Part shown: positions 49,448 through 59,329 of the stretch, piece by piece | Numbering within the stretch: position 1 is the stretch's first letter | Layout: each line of letters opens with the position of its first letter | Source: Terriglobia bacterium | GTDB lineage: Bacteria; Acidobacteriota; Terriglobia; Bryobacterales; Bryobacteraceae | NCBI GenBank assembly: GCA_025363475.1 | Contig: JANYDS010000023.1 | Span: 62,001 to 126,000, forward strand | DNA length: 64,000 nucleotides | Direction: 5' to 3' | Position numbers and translations under genes: made by a program | The notes under the pieces: generated by a model | Seen by the model: only the letters and a program-made list of their open reading frames with translations | Told to the model about the DNA's origin: nothing | Database searches by the model: none

Positions 49448-50642
49448 GATTCAAAGCCTTCTGGAAATCCGGTGCGCCGATGGGCAGCAGTCTTGTCTGT
49501 GAGAGATTGCGGAAGAACAGCGCCAGCCACAAGCCGCCGAAACCGATGGGGGCGATAATGTCGAGCCAGTGCGCGTTGAACTGCACATTGCGCGCATCTG
49601 TAAAGTTAGGCTCCACAAGGAAACAATAATCCAGTGCGCGGACAACAAGGATAAATGCTGAGATTCCCGCAATTTTGGCCGGACTCTTCTTGTTCGTCTG
49701 GGAAAGCAGGAGGCCAAAAGGCACGAAGAACTGAAAAACCCAGAGGAGGGTTGCCACTGAACCCCAGCCACCGTTCCAGCGTTTGATATACCAGACCACT
49801 TCGTCAGGCAAGTTTGCCGACCAGGTGATGAGCAGCTGCGAGAAGTTCAGGTACGCCCAGAGCATCACAAATGCGAGCGTCAGTTTGCCAAGGTCATGCC
49901 GATGCTTGTCGGTAATCAGGTGATTGAACGGTTCGTGCTTCGCCAGTAGCGCCATTACGATGTTAATTAGACAGAAGGCGGTCAGCCCTTCGCCGATGAT
50001 GGTCAGAAAACCATAGATCGTCGAAAACCAGTGCGGTTCCAGCACCATCAGATAGTCCACTGATGCGAACGTCATGGTGAAGAAGAACGCAATTACACCC
50101 GGCGCGCTGAGCGATTCCAGCTTTTTCGAATAGTCTGTCGATTTCGTCTCGTCTTCGAGCGCCGACCACTTATTCAAAAGGTAAGTCAGCCCGAGCCAAA
50201 TAACGCCATAGATGACCCATCGAATCCAAAGAAATTCCACGTTCAGGTAAAGTACCTTCTCGTGAATGCGTTTGTCGGCAAGACCGGCGGGTGTTGTCCA
50301 CCAGTAGATCTGCTGGGCACCCAACAGCAAAGGCAGGAAGCCGAACCACATTACATAAAGCGTCTTTGCCCCGGCTTCGAGCAGGCGGCGGATCATCACA
50401 CCCCACGCGCCACCGGTCAGGTACTGGGTCATCAGCAGGGCCAGACACCCGGCACCTGCCCCAAACCACATAAAAAATCCAGCAAGGTAAGAGCGCAGGA
50501 ATTGCTGCTCTCCTGCCATGAAATACCCGGCCACCAGTAAACCCAGGAAGACCAGCCCGACGAAGGCAGAAGTATTCTGATACTTCTTGAGGCTCTCAGT
50601 CAACTGAGGCGGGGTTGTGTAACTCTGTTCAGTCGTCGTCAT
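49431..50642 (-). CDS. actF: Alternative complex III subunit ActF (quinol-binding membrane subunit)
   Basis: 403 aa with about ten membrane helices (FVGLVFLGLLVAGYFMAGEQ, APGVIAFFFTMTFASVDYLM, VMLWAYLNFSQLLITWSANL). The W.GG..SV..LLW.FQFF...LL pattern and the last helices match ActF, which resembles the NrfD-like subunit ActC but without an obvious quinone site. It overlaps actE by 4 nt. ACIII oxidises quinol and passes electrons to cytochrome c or directly to the oxidase. Confidence 0.92.
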   Translation of the reverse strand: MTTTEQSYTTPPQLTESLKKYQNTSAFVGLVFLGLLVAGYFMAGEQQFLRSYLAGFFMWFGAGAGCLALLMTQYLTGGAWGVMIRRLLEAGAKTLYVMWFGFLPLLLGAQQIYWWTTPAGLADKRIHEKVLYLNVEFLWIRWVIYGVIWLGLTYLLNKWSALEDETKSTDYSKKLESLSAPGVIAFFFTMTFASVDYLMVLEPHWFSTIYGFLTIIGEGLTAFCLINIVMALLAKHEPFNHLITDKHRHDLGKLTLAFVMLWAYLNFSQLLITWSANLPDEVVWYIKRWNGGWGSVATLLWVFQFFVPFGLLLSQTNKKSPAKIAGISAFILVVRALDYCFLVEPNFTDARNVQFNAHWLDIIAPIGFGGLWLALFFRNLSQTRLLPIGAPDFQKALNHGRDH

Positions 50643-51376
50643 TTTCTCTCAGGTTGTTTGCCAGGCCGGGCCCCTGCGCCACTGGCGCCGGGAACACCGC
50701 TCGGAGTGGCGGGCTGGTGCGGGAAGTCGATTACGTCGGAATCCGGGGGCGCGATGGGCTGATTCTTTTCAGCCGCGCTCTGTCCGGGTGCCGGACCCTG
50801 GCCTGCCGCGGGAAGCTTGTTGCGCGCTTCCACTGGCAGGTCGTTGATATTTGCGTTTTCGCTGTATTGCAACGCGCGGATGTAGGCAACAATCGCCCAG
50901 CGATCACGCGGCTGTACCTGCGCGGAATAATTCAGCATCGCGCCGTAACCATTGGTGATCACGTCATACATGTGACCCACCGGAGCTTCACGCAACCGGT
51001 CAATGTGATACGACGGGGGTTGCTTGAAACCACGGCGCACAACCATGCCGAGGCCGTTACCAATCGCTCCGTGGCAAGGTGCGCAGTAGACATCAAAGCG
51101 GGTTCGTCCGCGCTCAATCACTGCCTTGTCGACAGCGATGGGGAACTCTTCGACATCATTCCCATCGGCATCTTTGCCTTCATAAAAGGCAGTATCTTCA
51201 TTCAGGGCACCGCGGGCAATTGCCCCTTCCACTGGCTGGCGCTCACTGCGGCCATCGGCGAAAAATGCGCTCGGGCGCTGCGGCCGGTACTTCGGCTGGT
51301 CCTGCATGTCGAGTCGCGAGCAGCCGGTGAGTGCAATTCCAGACAACACCAGTGCTGATAAAGCAGTTAACTTCAT
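50639..51376 (-). CDS. actE: Alternative complex III monohaem cytochrome c subunit ActE
   Basis: 245 aa lipoprotein: the signal ends in LTGC (lipobox, Cys19). One haem-binding CAPCH (VYCAPCHGAIGNGLGMVV) and a distal Met in the MLNYSAQV region. The C-terminal 60 residues are Pro/Gly/Ala-rich. It carries electrons out of ACIII. It overlaps actD and actF by 4 nt each. Confidence 0.93.
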   Translation of the reverse strand: MKLTALSALVLSGIALTGCSRLDMQDQPKYRPQRPSAFFADGRSERQPVEGAIARGALNEDTAFYEGKDADGNDVEEFPIAVDKAVIERGRTRFDVYCAPCHGAIGNGLGMVVRRGFKQPPSYHIDRLREAPVGHMYDVITNGYGAMLNYSAQVQPRDRWAIVAYIRALQYSENANINDLPVEARNKLPAAGQGPAPGQSAAEKNQPIAPPDSDVIDFPHQPATPSGVPGASGAGARPGKQPERK

Positions 51377-51927
51377 CGGGCCACTTCCGCGATTTCCACT
51401 GGATTCAGACTTTCCAGAAAACTCACCGTGTTGTCCCGGTCAAACTTCGCATCCGCTGATTCGATACACAGGAAGAATTTGCTGCGCGAAGCATCCACAA
51501 ACCGGTCCACATTAAAGACCGGATGATAAGGCAACGGCAAGCCGTTCAAAAGCAGCATGCTGATGGCAGCGGTCAGGCCCCCGATCAGAATAGTGCACTC
51601 GAATGTCACCGGAATAAACATCGGCACACTGATCAGCGGACGACCGCCGATATTCAGCGGCAGGGCCACCGATTGTACCCATGATGCGAGACTGAACCCA
51701 CCGATTCCGCCCAGACACCCGCCAATCAGAGTGTAGAGTGAGACTCGGTTGTCATGCAGGTCCATAGCTTCGTCCAGTTCATGAATGGGATACGGTGTGT
51801 AGGCATCAAATTTCTTAAACCCGGCCAGTCGAACCTTGCGCGCCGCGGCAACCAAATGCCCAGGCGTTTCAAATTCGGCCATAATGCCGTAAAGAGTATG
51901 CACCGTTTCGAGTGCTTGTACGCTCAT
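51373..51927 (-). CDS. actD: Alternative complex III subunit ActD (DUF3341)
   Basis: 184 aa. Conserved IMAEFETPGHLVAAARKVRL and FKKFDAYTPYPIHELDEAMD are the DUF3341 start; two membrane helices follow (LIGGCLGGIGGFSLASWVQS; FECTILIGGLTAAISMLLLN) and a cytoplasmic tail. It is a structural subunit. It overlaps actC and actE by 4 nt each. Confidence 0.95.
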   Translation of the reverse strand: MSVQALETVHTLYGIMAEFETPGHLVAAARKVRLAGFKKFDAYTPYPIHELDEAMDLHDNRVSLYTLIGGCLGGIGGFSLASWVQSVALPLNIGGRPLISVPMFIPVTFECTILIGGLTAAISMLLLNGLPLPYHPVFNVDRFVDASRSKFFLCIESADAKFDRDNTVSFLESLNPVEIAEVAR

Positions 51928-53309
51928 TGCGCGACCGGCTCCTTAACGCGTGCCCCAGGCAGGAGCATACGCAATTCGAAGATCGTGATCATCGGCAAAG
52001 CCCGTACGAACAGGAAAATCAGGAAGAGGAAAAGACCGATGGTTCCGAAGAAGACACCGAAGTCCCAGATCGTAGGCGCGTACATTCCCCAGCTTGATGG
52101 CAGGAAGTCACGATGCAGACTCGTAACTACGATTACGAACCGCTCCAGCCACATACCAATGTTGACGATAATCGAGATGATCCACAGGATTCCCGGGCTG
52201 GTACGGATTCGTTTCGCCCAGAGGAACTGCGGAGTAATGATGTTACAGAAAATCAGCGTGTAGTAGAAAACCGCGTAAGGTCCGGTCATGCGGTTCCAGA
52301 CCATGAACCGCTCATACACATCAGCACTGAAGTATCCGAAGAACGCTTCCATGATGTAGCCGTAGCCAACAATCAAGGCCGTGGCCAGGGTAACTTTCGC
52401 CATGTTGTTCAAATGGCGCATCGTGATGATGTCTTCCAGACCGTAGAACTTGCGTACCGGAATCATCAGCGTCAACACCATCGCGAAGCCGGAGTAGATA
52501 GCGCCAGCGACGAAGTAAGGCGGGAAAATTGTCGTATGCCAGCCCGGAATCATCGAAACAGCAAAGTCGAAACTAACGACTGTGTGGACCGAGACAACCA
52601 GTGGTGTGGCCATACCTGCCAGCAGCAATGATGCTTTTTCGTAGCGTTGCCAATGGCGGGCCGAACCGCGCCAACCCATCGACAACATGCCGAAAACCTT
52701 CTGCTGCCAGGGCTTTCTGGTGCTGTCCCGCAGCGTTGCAAGATCGGGAATCAGACCGACAAACCAGAACACAGCGGAGATAGTGAGGTAAGTGGTAACC
52801 GCGAACACATCCCAAAGCAGCGGGCTGCGGAACTGCGGCCAGAGCGCCATCGTGTTGGGATACGGCAGCAGCCAGTACGCCAGCCAGGGGCGGCCGGTAT
52901 GCAGCACCGGGAACATACCGGCGCACATAACCGCAAAAAGTGTCATGGCTTCGGCGAACCGGTTGATCGCATTGCGCCAACTCTGATTGAGCAGCAGGAG
53001 AATGGCTGAAATCAGCGTACCGGCATGGCCGATACCGATCCACCAGACGAAGTTGATGATGGCGAAACCCCAGCCGACCGGGATATTGATACCCCAGACG
53101 CCGACGCCTTTGATCAGGAGCCAGGTGGCCGAAGCCATTAGCGCCTGTAGCAAACCGAACGCGACAATCAGGCCAAAGACCCAGCCGAGCGTGGTTTTCC
53201 GCTTTAAAACAATGCCGCCGACTTTGTCCGAAACTGACGCAAGGCTATGCCCTTCGTCAATGACGGGTCCGACGTAAATTTGATCTGGCAGCTCAACCGG
53301 CTGTGACAT
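51924..53309 (-). CDS. actC: Alternative complex III subunit ActC (NrfD-like, quinol site)
   Basis: 461 aa with about ten membrane helices. NrfD/PsrC family motifs: WGFAIINFVWWIGIGHAGTL, ISAILLLLNQSWRNAINRFA, and DFAVSMIPGWHTTIFPPYFV. The His in GIGHAG and nearby acidic residues belong to the proposed quinol site and proton path. It starts 1 nt after actB. Confidence 0.96.
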   Translation of the reverse strand: MSQPVELPDQIYVGPVIDEGHSLASVSDKVGGIVLKRKTTLGWVFGLIVAFGLLQALMASATWLLIKGVGVWGINIPVGWGFAIINFVWWIGIGHAGTLISAILLLLNQSWRNAINRFAEAMTLFAVMCAGMFPVLHTGRPWLAYWLLPYPNTMALWPQFRSPLLWDVFAVTTYLTISAVFWFVGLIPDLATLRDSTRKPWQQKVFGMLSMGWRGSARHWQRYEKASLLLAGMATPLVVSVHTVVSFDFAVSMIPGWHTTIFPPYFVAGAIYSGFAMVLTLMIPVRKFYGLEDIITMRHLNNMAKVTLATALIVGYGYIMEAFFGYFSADVYERFMVWNRMTGPYAVFYYTLIFCNIITPQFLWAKRIRTSPGILWIISIIVNIGMWLERFVIVVTSLHRDFLPSSWGMYAPTIWDFGVFFGTIGLFLFLIFLFVRALPMITIFELRMLLPGARVKEPVAQ

Positions 53310-53310
53310 A

Positions 53311-56286
53311 TTAAAGTTCCTTCAGCTCCGGATTGGGGTTGCGGATGTCCGTGAGATACGTCGTCCGAGGCCGCGTGTTGAGCTCGCCCAGCAGAGAGTA
53401 ATTCAGGCTATCGGCTTTCCACTGCGAAACCCGGCTCTTCGGATCGTTGAGATCTCCGAACATGATTGCTTGTGACGGGCAGGTGGCCGCGCACGCCGGA
53501 ACAATTTCTCCGTCGCGAACCTTGCGGTCATCTTTTTCCGCCGAGATCTTGGCGTAATTGATGCGCTGTACACAGTACGAGCACTTTTCCATCACACCGC
53601 GGCTGCGAACCGTGACGTCCGGGTTGCGCTGCAGTTTGAGGCTTTCCGATTCCCAGTCCGTATAGAGCAGGAAGTTGAATCGGCGCACTTTGTACGGGCA
53701 GTTGTTCGAGCAGTAGCGGGTACCAACGCAACGGTTATAAACCATGTTGTTGAGCCCTTCCGAATCGGTTTCCGTGGCAGCGACCGGGCAAACGATTTCG
53801 CAGGGCGCGTCTTCGCATTGCACACAGGCAACCGGCTGGAAGTACGTTTCCGGGTTATCCGCAGGACCGCTATAGTAACGATCAATGCGGATCCAGTGCA
53901 TTTCGCGGGTGTTGAGGACCTGCTCTTTACCTACGACCGCAATGTTGTTTTCCGACTGGCAGGCAACCACGCAGGCATTACAGCCAGTGCAGGATGTCAG
54001 ATCAATCGCCATCCCCCACGCGTAACCTTCGTATTTGAAGGTTGTCGGCAGAATCGTCAGGCCCGTGTTCGGGGTCTCACTCTTGCGCTGCGCGAAATAG
54101 GGGTCCTGCTTGAATTCGTCGAGCGAGCCGGTACGAACCGGATCACGGCCTTCCATCTGGAAGTGATGCTGCACGGCCGCGAGCTTGAACGTATCGCCAA
54201 GCTTCGTGACTTTCGCACCCTGGCCGAAATAGGGATTCGACGCGGAACGTAGCGGATAGACATTGAAACCTGCGCCGTTCCCTGCCCGGCCTGACCGCGT
54301 GCGACCAAAACCCAGAGTCAAACCAGCAACGCCATCGGGCTGACCCGGCACACGCCACACTGCGCCGTGTACGGTCATGCCGTTATGCGTAATCGAAACT
54401 TTGTCTTCGTCTTTGACGCCGAGGTCAGCAGCCGTCTTCTCACTAAGAATGACTGCGTTGTCCCAAGTCAGTCGCGAAATGGGCCGCGGCAATTCCTGCA
54501 GCCAGGCATTGTTCGAGTAGCGGCCATCAAGGATGTAAGGGTCAGAGTGGAACGAGAGTTCAAGACCGGACGTATCTGATGACGTGGCGCCGGCCGCGAT
54601 CAACTTCGCCGTCGCCGTTACTGCCGGAAGAGCCGAACCTTTAACGTAGCCATCGTGAATTGCGTGACGCCAGAACGTTTCAAAATCAGCGCCCGTGTGC
54701 TTCGCAGTCCAGTATTGCCGCACCACCTGATAGCTCGAAAGCTCAGGCGTTTCCGTAAAGGCTGCCAGCAGATCATGAGGCGACTTGCCTCCATAAAGAG
54801 GAGCAATCAGCGGCTGGATGATCGAGATGGTGCCGTCATACGCCGGCGCGTCACTCCAATATTCGTAGGTGTGAGCTTCCGGCAGATTCCACTGGCAGAC
54901 TTCAGAAGTCTCGTCTTCATGCGAACCGAGACGAACCCGCATCTTCGCCATTTGCAGCGCGCCGCGCAGATTCAGTTCATGCGGAGCATTGAAAGCCGGA
55001 TTGCCGCCCAGAATCATGAGCAGGTCAACCTGACCGCTATGCAGATCGGCGAGCAGGGCATTCAGATCGGCCCACTGATCAACCGGCTTCGCTTCGAGGG
55101 AAGCGGTCAGCATGACCGTAGTGCCGATGTTGCCAAGAGTTTGATTGATGAAGTGAACCAGCGCGTGAACTTCAGGCGACTGATCTTCACCAGCTATGAC
55201 GATCGACTTGCCCTTGTTCGCCAGCAGATCCTTCGCGAGGGCGTTAAAGAACTTCTGTGCAGCAGGAGGAGGCGGGGTTGCCGCCGAAGGAGTTCCACCG
55301 CTGAGAACTGCCGCGAGATTACGCGCAAAACCTTCCACATGAGAAGGCTGAATACCGTGCCGATGGTCGGCTTTAGAACCGGTCGACGTTGGCGTGGTCT
55401 CCACCGCGTAGAAGCGGCTCTGAGTTTTCTTGCCGCCGCGAACCGAACGCTTTTCAGCCCAATCACGCGCATACCGCACGCCGCCGGGGCCGTTCGCGAG
55501 GAAATTGCTGTCGATCGAGAGGATTACATCAGCCTGATCGAACTTGTATACCGTGTTCAGGAACTGGCCGTAGGCAAGCTGCGCACCCATGCGGCTACCG
55601 TGCCCGGTCGGTTCCCACTGGTACCATTTCGCACCCGGATAGAGCTTCAGAACTTCCTGAATCTGCGCGTAGAGGGAAGGCGAAGTGACCGTTTCCGTCA
55701 GGAGCCGGATACCCGAACCGGTCTTGGCGCGCTGTTTTTCGAGGATGCCGATCAGGTTCGAGAGGAACGACGCGTAGGAGCGAACTTCACCAATAAAATC
55801 GACCGTCTGCTGGCGATCCGGATCGTAGAGACCGAGAATGGAAGCTTGGGTCGGAACGTCGGCGGAACCCATGCTGGCCGGATGTTCCGGATTGCCCTCC
55901 ACCTTGGTCGGGCGGAATTCATGAGCTTCAATCAGGACCGGATTCGCAATTCCCCTGACAGGGAAGGCGGTCGCGTAGAAAAGGGGCTTGCCGGGGAGCG
56001 CCTGTTCAGGCGCATCCACGTAGGGCATGATGAATTCGGTGGGCTGCTTGGTACAGGCAGACAAACCGGCGAGGGCAAGTGACGCCCCCATGATTTTCAG
56101 AAAGTTGCGGCGACCTTCGTCATCTATCCATTCGGATGCCTGACGGGGGAATTCGCGGTGGAGAAATTCTTTGAATCCGTCTCCGGCAGCGAGTTCGTCA
56201 AGGCTGCGCCAGTAGGTCGCGCCCTTTGCCTTATCGAGTTTCGTTCGGATGGATTCGAGATTCAAAGACGGGTTCAATTCACTCAT
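53311..56286 (-). CDS. actB: Alternative complex III iron-sulfur subunit ActB
   Basis: 991 aa from the ATG at 56286, which overlaps the actA stop by 4 nt (ATGA). The N-terminal Tat signal has RRNFLK and a lipobox LAGLSAC, so it is exported folded and lipid-anchored. The first 700 residues are a molybdopterin-oxidoreductase-like domain with no cofactor ligands evident. The C-terminal 250 residues form a PsrB-like ferredoxin domain with four Cys clusters (CTGCNACVVAC, CVQCEDAPCEIVC, CVGTRYCSNNC, CSYC...CAATC) that carry one [3Fe-4S] and three [4Fe-4S] centres in known ACIII. Confidence 0.96.
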   Translation of the reverse strand: MSELNPSLNLESIRTKLDKAKGATYWRSLDELAAGDGFKEFLHREFPRQASEWIDDEGRRNFLKIMGASLALAGLSACTKQPTEFIMPYVDAPEQALPGKPLFYATAFPVRGIANPVLIEAHEFRPTKVEGNPEHPASMGSADVPTQASILGLYDPDRQQTVDFIGEVRSYASFLSNLIGILEKQRAKTGSGIRLLTETVTSPSLYAQIQEVLKLYPGAKWYQWEPTGHGSRMGAQLAYGQFLNTVYKFDQADVILSIDSNFLANGPGGVRYARDWAEKRSVRGGKKTQSRFYAVETTPTSTGSKADHRHGIQPSHVEGFARNLAAVLSGGTPSAATPPPPAAQKFFNALAKDLLANKGKSIVIAGEDQSPEVHALVHFINQTLGNIGTTVMLTASLEAKPVDQWADLNALLADLHSGQVDLLMILGGNPAFNAPHELNLRGALQMAKMRVRLGSHEDETSEVCQWNLPEAHTYEYWSDAPAYDGTISIIQPLIAPLYGGKSPHDLLAAFTETPELSSYQVVRQYWTAKHTGADFETFWRHAIHDGYVKGSALPAVTATAKLIAAGATSSDTSGLELSFHSDPYILDGRYSNNAWLQELPRPISRLTWDNAVILSEKTAADLGVKDEDKVSITHNGMTVHGAVWRVPGQPDGVAGLTLGFGRTRSGRAGNGAGFNVYPLRSASNPYFGQGAKVTKLGDTFKLAAVQHHFQMEGRDPVRTGSLDEFKQDPYFAQRKSETPNTGLTILPTTFKYEGYAWGMAIDLTSCTGCNACVVACQSENNIAVVGKEQVLNTREMHWIRIDRYYSGPADNPETYFQPVACVQCEDAPCEIVCPVAATETDSEGLNNMVYNRCVGTRYCSNNCPYKVRRFNFLLYTDWESESLKLQRNPDVTVRSRGVMEKCSYCVQRINYAKISAEKDDRKVRDGEIVPACAATCPSQAIMFGDLNDPKSRVSQWKADSLNYSLLGELNTRPRTTYLTDIRNPNPELKEL

Positions 56287-56936
56287 CGGTGGCACGTCCA
56301 GCATGTTTCCAGTTTTTGAACGTTGTATTCTTTCACCAGCCGGGCTCCGATCACTTCCTGCGGTTCGGACGGCTCATAGCCCATTTTGGTGACCTGATCG
56401 CGCGGCCGGAGGTATTGTTCCGGATTGCGGTGGCAGTCCAGACACCAGCGCATTTCGAGGGTGGGTGCCTGGTAGGTCAGGGCCATCTGATCGACGCGAC
56501 CGTGGCAGGTTTCGCAACCGACGCCTTTTTTCACGTGGATGCTGTGATTGAAATAGACGTAGTCGGGAAGATCGTAGACCTTCGTCCATTTGATGGAAGT
56601 GTTGGTACGGTAGCTCTCGCGAACGGGTTCAAGCGTCGGGCTGTCGATCCAGATCTGCGAGTGACAGTTCATGCAGGTCTTGGTGGGCGGGATCGCGCTC
56701 CAGTCGGAGTTTTCCACAGAGTTGTGACAGTAGCGGCAGTCGATACCCATAGACCCGTTGTGGTGAGCGTGACTGAACGGGATTGGTTGTTCCCGCGCAT
56801 CACCCTGACGGGTCGCATAAGTGGAGTCCGCAATTAATTCGAACAGCGCACCGCCCGTTCCGCCCAGAACGACGAGGGCGAGAACGATACTCGTGCGGGC
56901 TAGTGAGTTCGTGCTGGATTTAAAGATCTGTGCCAT
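56283..56936 (-). CDS. actA: Alternative complex III pentahaem cytochrome ActA
   Basis: 217 aa. An N-terminal membrane anchor (TSIVLALVVLGGTGGALFEL) and five haem c motifs: CRYCH (67), CMNCH (88), CETCH (141), CLDCH (165) and CWTCH (212), with several distal His. It is the electron-transfer arm of ACIII on the periplasmic face. It is the first gene of a 12-gene operon. A vegetative-type promoter lies about 50 nt upstream. Confidence 0.96.
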   Translation of the reverse strand: MAQIFKSSTNSLARTSIVLALVVLGGTGGALFELIADSTYATRQGDAREQPIPFSHAHHNGSMGIDCRYCHNSVENSDWSAIPPTKTCMNCHSQIWIDSPTLEPVRESYRTNTSIKWTKVYDLPDYVYFNHSIHVKKGVGCETCHGRVDQMALTYQAPTLEMRWCLDCHRNPEQYLRPRDQVTKMGYEPSEPQEVIGARLVKEYNVQKLETCWTCHR

Positions 56937-56985
56937 TGCATTCTAACGTTCGGGGTTGTGCCAACTGATGTGCGGCCAAGAGGTT

Positions 56986-57015
56986 ATTATGCGACACTCT
57001 GCCGCTGTTTCCCAA
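56986..57015 (-). promoter_or_regulatory. Sigma-70-type promoter of the act-cox operon
   Basis: On the minus strand, TTGGGA, 18 nt, CATAAT. The expected start near 56978 leaves a leader of about 42 nt. The region is shared with the divergent aroA. Confidence 0.5.
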
Positions 57016-57103
57016 GTGTTCCGCCAAAATTCTTTTATGCAGTGAATCCTGCAGGTATTTCTCTCCATCAAACTTTGAATCCACAAGTCTACAATGGACG
57101 TTC

Positions 57104-58387
57104 ATGCGACAGACGATTCGCCCCTCGGGGTCCCTTTCCGGCGTAGTGGCATTACCGGGCGATAAATCCATCTCCCACCGCTTTGCGATGATTGCGTCGC
57201 TGGCTGAAGGTACATCAAAGCTTCTCAACTATTCGACTGGTGCGGATTGCCACTCGACTTTAAAATGCGTTGAGGATCTTGGGATTGAGGTATCTGAAGA
57301 AGGGACGACTGTCACGATTGAGGGCCGCGGACTTTCCGGCTGGCTTAAGCCCGATCATGCGCTGGACGCTGGTAATTCCGGTTCCACGATCCGGATGTTG
57401 GCTGGACTGCTGGCCGGGCAACCTTTTGACAGTGAAATTTTTGGCGATGAGTCGCTGACGAAACGGCCCATGGGGCGTGTGATGATTCCGCTGGCGCAAA
57501 TGGGCGCGGCGATTGAGGCGAGGGAAGGCAAGTTTCCTCCGTTGAAGATTCATGGCGGGGTGCTGCGACCGATTGATTACACGCTGCCGGTGGCGAGTGC
57601 CCAGGTGAAGACCTGCGTTTTGTTTGGCGGGTTGTTTGCTGACGGCGAGACGATTGTGCGGGAGCCGATGATGTCGCGCGATCACACGGAGATTGCGCTG
57701 CGGGAGTTTGGGGCGGACATTCAGGTTCGGCAGCGGGTGATTACGATGCAGGGGCGTCCGAAGCTGGCGGGCCGGGAGATGGTGGTGCCTGCGGATTTGT
57801 CTTCGGCTGCGTTTTTTCTGGTGGCTGGTTTGTTAGTGCCCGGGTCTCACTTAGTCATCCAGGATGTGGGATTGAACCCGACGCGGTCCGCGCTGCTGGA
57901 CTTCTTACTTTCGATTGGTGCGAATATACGGGTACTTAAGATTGAGTCAGTCAACGGGGAGCCGATCGGGGATATTGAGGTGCGTTATGCGCCGGTTCGC
58001 GGGGGCGTGATTGAGAAAGATCTGACTGCGGCTTTGATTGATGAAATTCCCGTTTTAGCGGTGCTGGGCGCGGCTTCGGAGGATGGTCTAGTGATTCGTG
58101 ATGCGCAGGAATTGCGGATCAAGGAGACGGACCGGATTGCTACTGTGGCGGATAACTTCAAGCGGATGGGGATTGAGATTGAAGTTACTCCGGATGGGAT
58201 GAAGATACCGGGGAAACAGAAGTTCAAGGCTGCGGAGTTTGATTCATTTGGCGATCACCGGATCGCTATGGCGTTCGCGGTGGCTGCGTTGCGGGGCGAT
58301 GGTGAGTCGGTGGTTGAGAACGCGGAAGCGGCTTCGGTTTCGTTCCCTGAGTTCTGGAAAATTCTGGGGAGTCTAGCCCAGAGCTGA
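57104..58387 (+). CDS. aroA: EPSP synthase (3-phosphoshikimate 1-carboxyvinyltransferase)
   Basis: 427 aa. Motifs: LPGDKSISHR (phosphate/PEP binding), LDAGNSGSTIRMLAGLLAGQ (GNSGT-type), KETDRIATVADNFKRMG, and SFGDHRIAMAFAVA. It joins shikimate-3-phosphate and PEP in the step before chorismate, in the cytoplasm. The G and A residues of the first and second loops suggest a normal or class II type; LAGNAGT is replaced by DAGNSGS. Its end overlaps the convergent ypdA by 15 nt. Confidence 0.96.
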   Translation: MRQTIRPSGSLSGVVALPGDKSISHRFAMIASLAEGTSKLLNYSTGADCHSTLKCVEDLGIEVSEEGTTVTIEGRGLSGWLKPDHALDAGNSGSTIRMLAGLLAGQPFDSEIFGDESLTKRPMGRVMIPLAQMGAAIEAREGKFPPLKIHGGVLRPIDYTLPVASAQVKTCVLFGGLFADGETIVREPMMSRDHTEIALREFGADIQVRQRVITMQGRPKLAGREMVVPADLSSAAFFLVAGLLVPGSHLVIQDVGLNPTRSALLDFLLSIGANIRVLKIESVNGEPIGDIEVRYAPVRGGVIEKDLTAALIDEIPVLAVLGAASEDGLVIRDAQELRIKETDRIATVADNFKRMGIEIEVTPDGMKIPGKQKFKAAEFDSFGDHRIAMAFAVAALRGDGESVVENAEAASVSFPEFWKILGSLAQS

Positions 58388-59329
58388 GGCGACGGCTTCG
58401 GCTATCTGGCGGCCGTGGAAGCGCCCGTTTTCTATGAAGATTTCGTTGGTGTGCATGCCCGCTACGATTACTCCTGCGAGGTAGACTCCCTTGCGTTCGC
58501 TTTCGAGGGTTTCGTGGTTGATGGTCGGTTTTTTTGTGTCCGGCTGGAAAATGATTCCGTGGGCGTTCAGGAAGGTTAAGTCCGGGCGGTAGCCCGTCAT
58601 GGCGAAGACGAACTGGTTGGGGATTTCGAGCAGGCCTTCGGGTGTGTTCAGAACTACGGAATCGGGTTTGATTTCTTTCACCGTCGAATTGAAATATGCC
58701 TTGACTTCATTGGCTTTGATGCGGTTTTCGATGTCGGGCTTGATCCAGTATTTAACGTGGCGGTGGATCTCCGGGCCTCGGTGTACCAGCGTCACGCGGG
58801 CACCCGTTCGGTAGAGTTCGAGCGCGATGATCGCGGCTGAGTTTTTGGCACCTACGACGAGCACATCATGGTCAAAATACGGGTGGGCCTCTGTGTAATA
58901 GTGCACCACTTTGGGCAGATCTTCGCCGGGGACGTTGAGAAGGCTGGGAACATCGTAATAACCGCTGGCGATGATGATTTTTTTGGCGCTGTAAGTGGCT
59001 TTGGTGGTGCGGACGGTGAAGTTACCATCCTCTCCGCTGAATGACTCTACGCCTTCGTACTGGTGGATGTTGAGCTTGTAATGTTCGGCCACGCGGCGGT
59101 AGTATTTGAGCGCTTCGCCGCGGGTGGGCTTGTCGTTCAAAGCCGTCATGGGGATGTCACCAATCTCCAATAATTCCGGAGTGGTAAAGAACGTCATATG
59201 CGTGGGGTAGTTGTAGAGTGAGTTCACTACACAACCCTTGTCGAGGATGATGTTCTCGACTCCCCGGCGTTTGAGTTCGATGCCACAGGCGAGGCCCGTG
59301 GGGCCTGCGCCTATGATGACAACGCTCAC
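58373..59329 (-). CDS. ypdA: YpdA-type FAD/NAD(P)-dependent disulfide reductase
   Basis: 318 aa. FAD-binding GAGPTG (7-12), second nucleotide-binding region (VLVVGAKNSAAIIALELYRT), and VFAMTGYRPDLTFLNAHGI near the end; PTHMTFFTTPELLEIGDIPM is typical of YpdA. The family reduces bacillithiol disulfide in Firmicutes; some Acidobacteria also have bacillithiol genes, so this role is plausible but not shown here. It overlaps alaS by 4 nt and aroA (convergent) by 15 nt. Confidence 0.88.
   Translation of the reverse strand: MSVVIIGAGPTGLACGIELKRRGVENIILDKGCVVNSLYNYPTHMTFFTTPELLEIGDIPMTALNDKPTRGEALKYYRRVAEHYKLNIHQYEGVESFSGEDGNFTVRTTKATYSAKKIIIASGYYDVPSLLNVPGEDLPKVVHYYTEAHPYFDHDVLVVGAKNSAAIIALELYRTGARVTLVHRGPEIHRHVKYWIKPDIENRIKANEVKAYFNSTVKEIKPDSVVLNTPEGLLEIPNQFVFAMTGYRPDLTFLNAHGIIFQPDTKKPTINHETLESERKGVYLAGVIVAGMHTNEIFIENGRFHGRQIAEAVASALG

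Noticed and set aside
54655-56082. Long open frame on the + strand opposite actB
   Set aside because: Arg-rich, no recognisable motif, and completely covered by actB on the other strand.
56937-57103. TACAAT at about 57087 as the -10 of aroA
   Set aside because: No -35 at a suitable distance, and transcription would start almost at the ATG; left unannotated.
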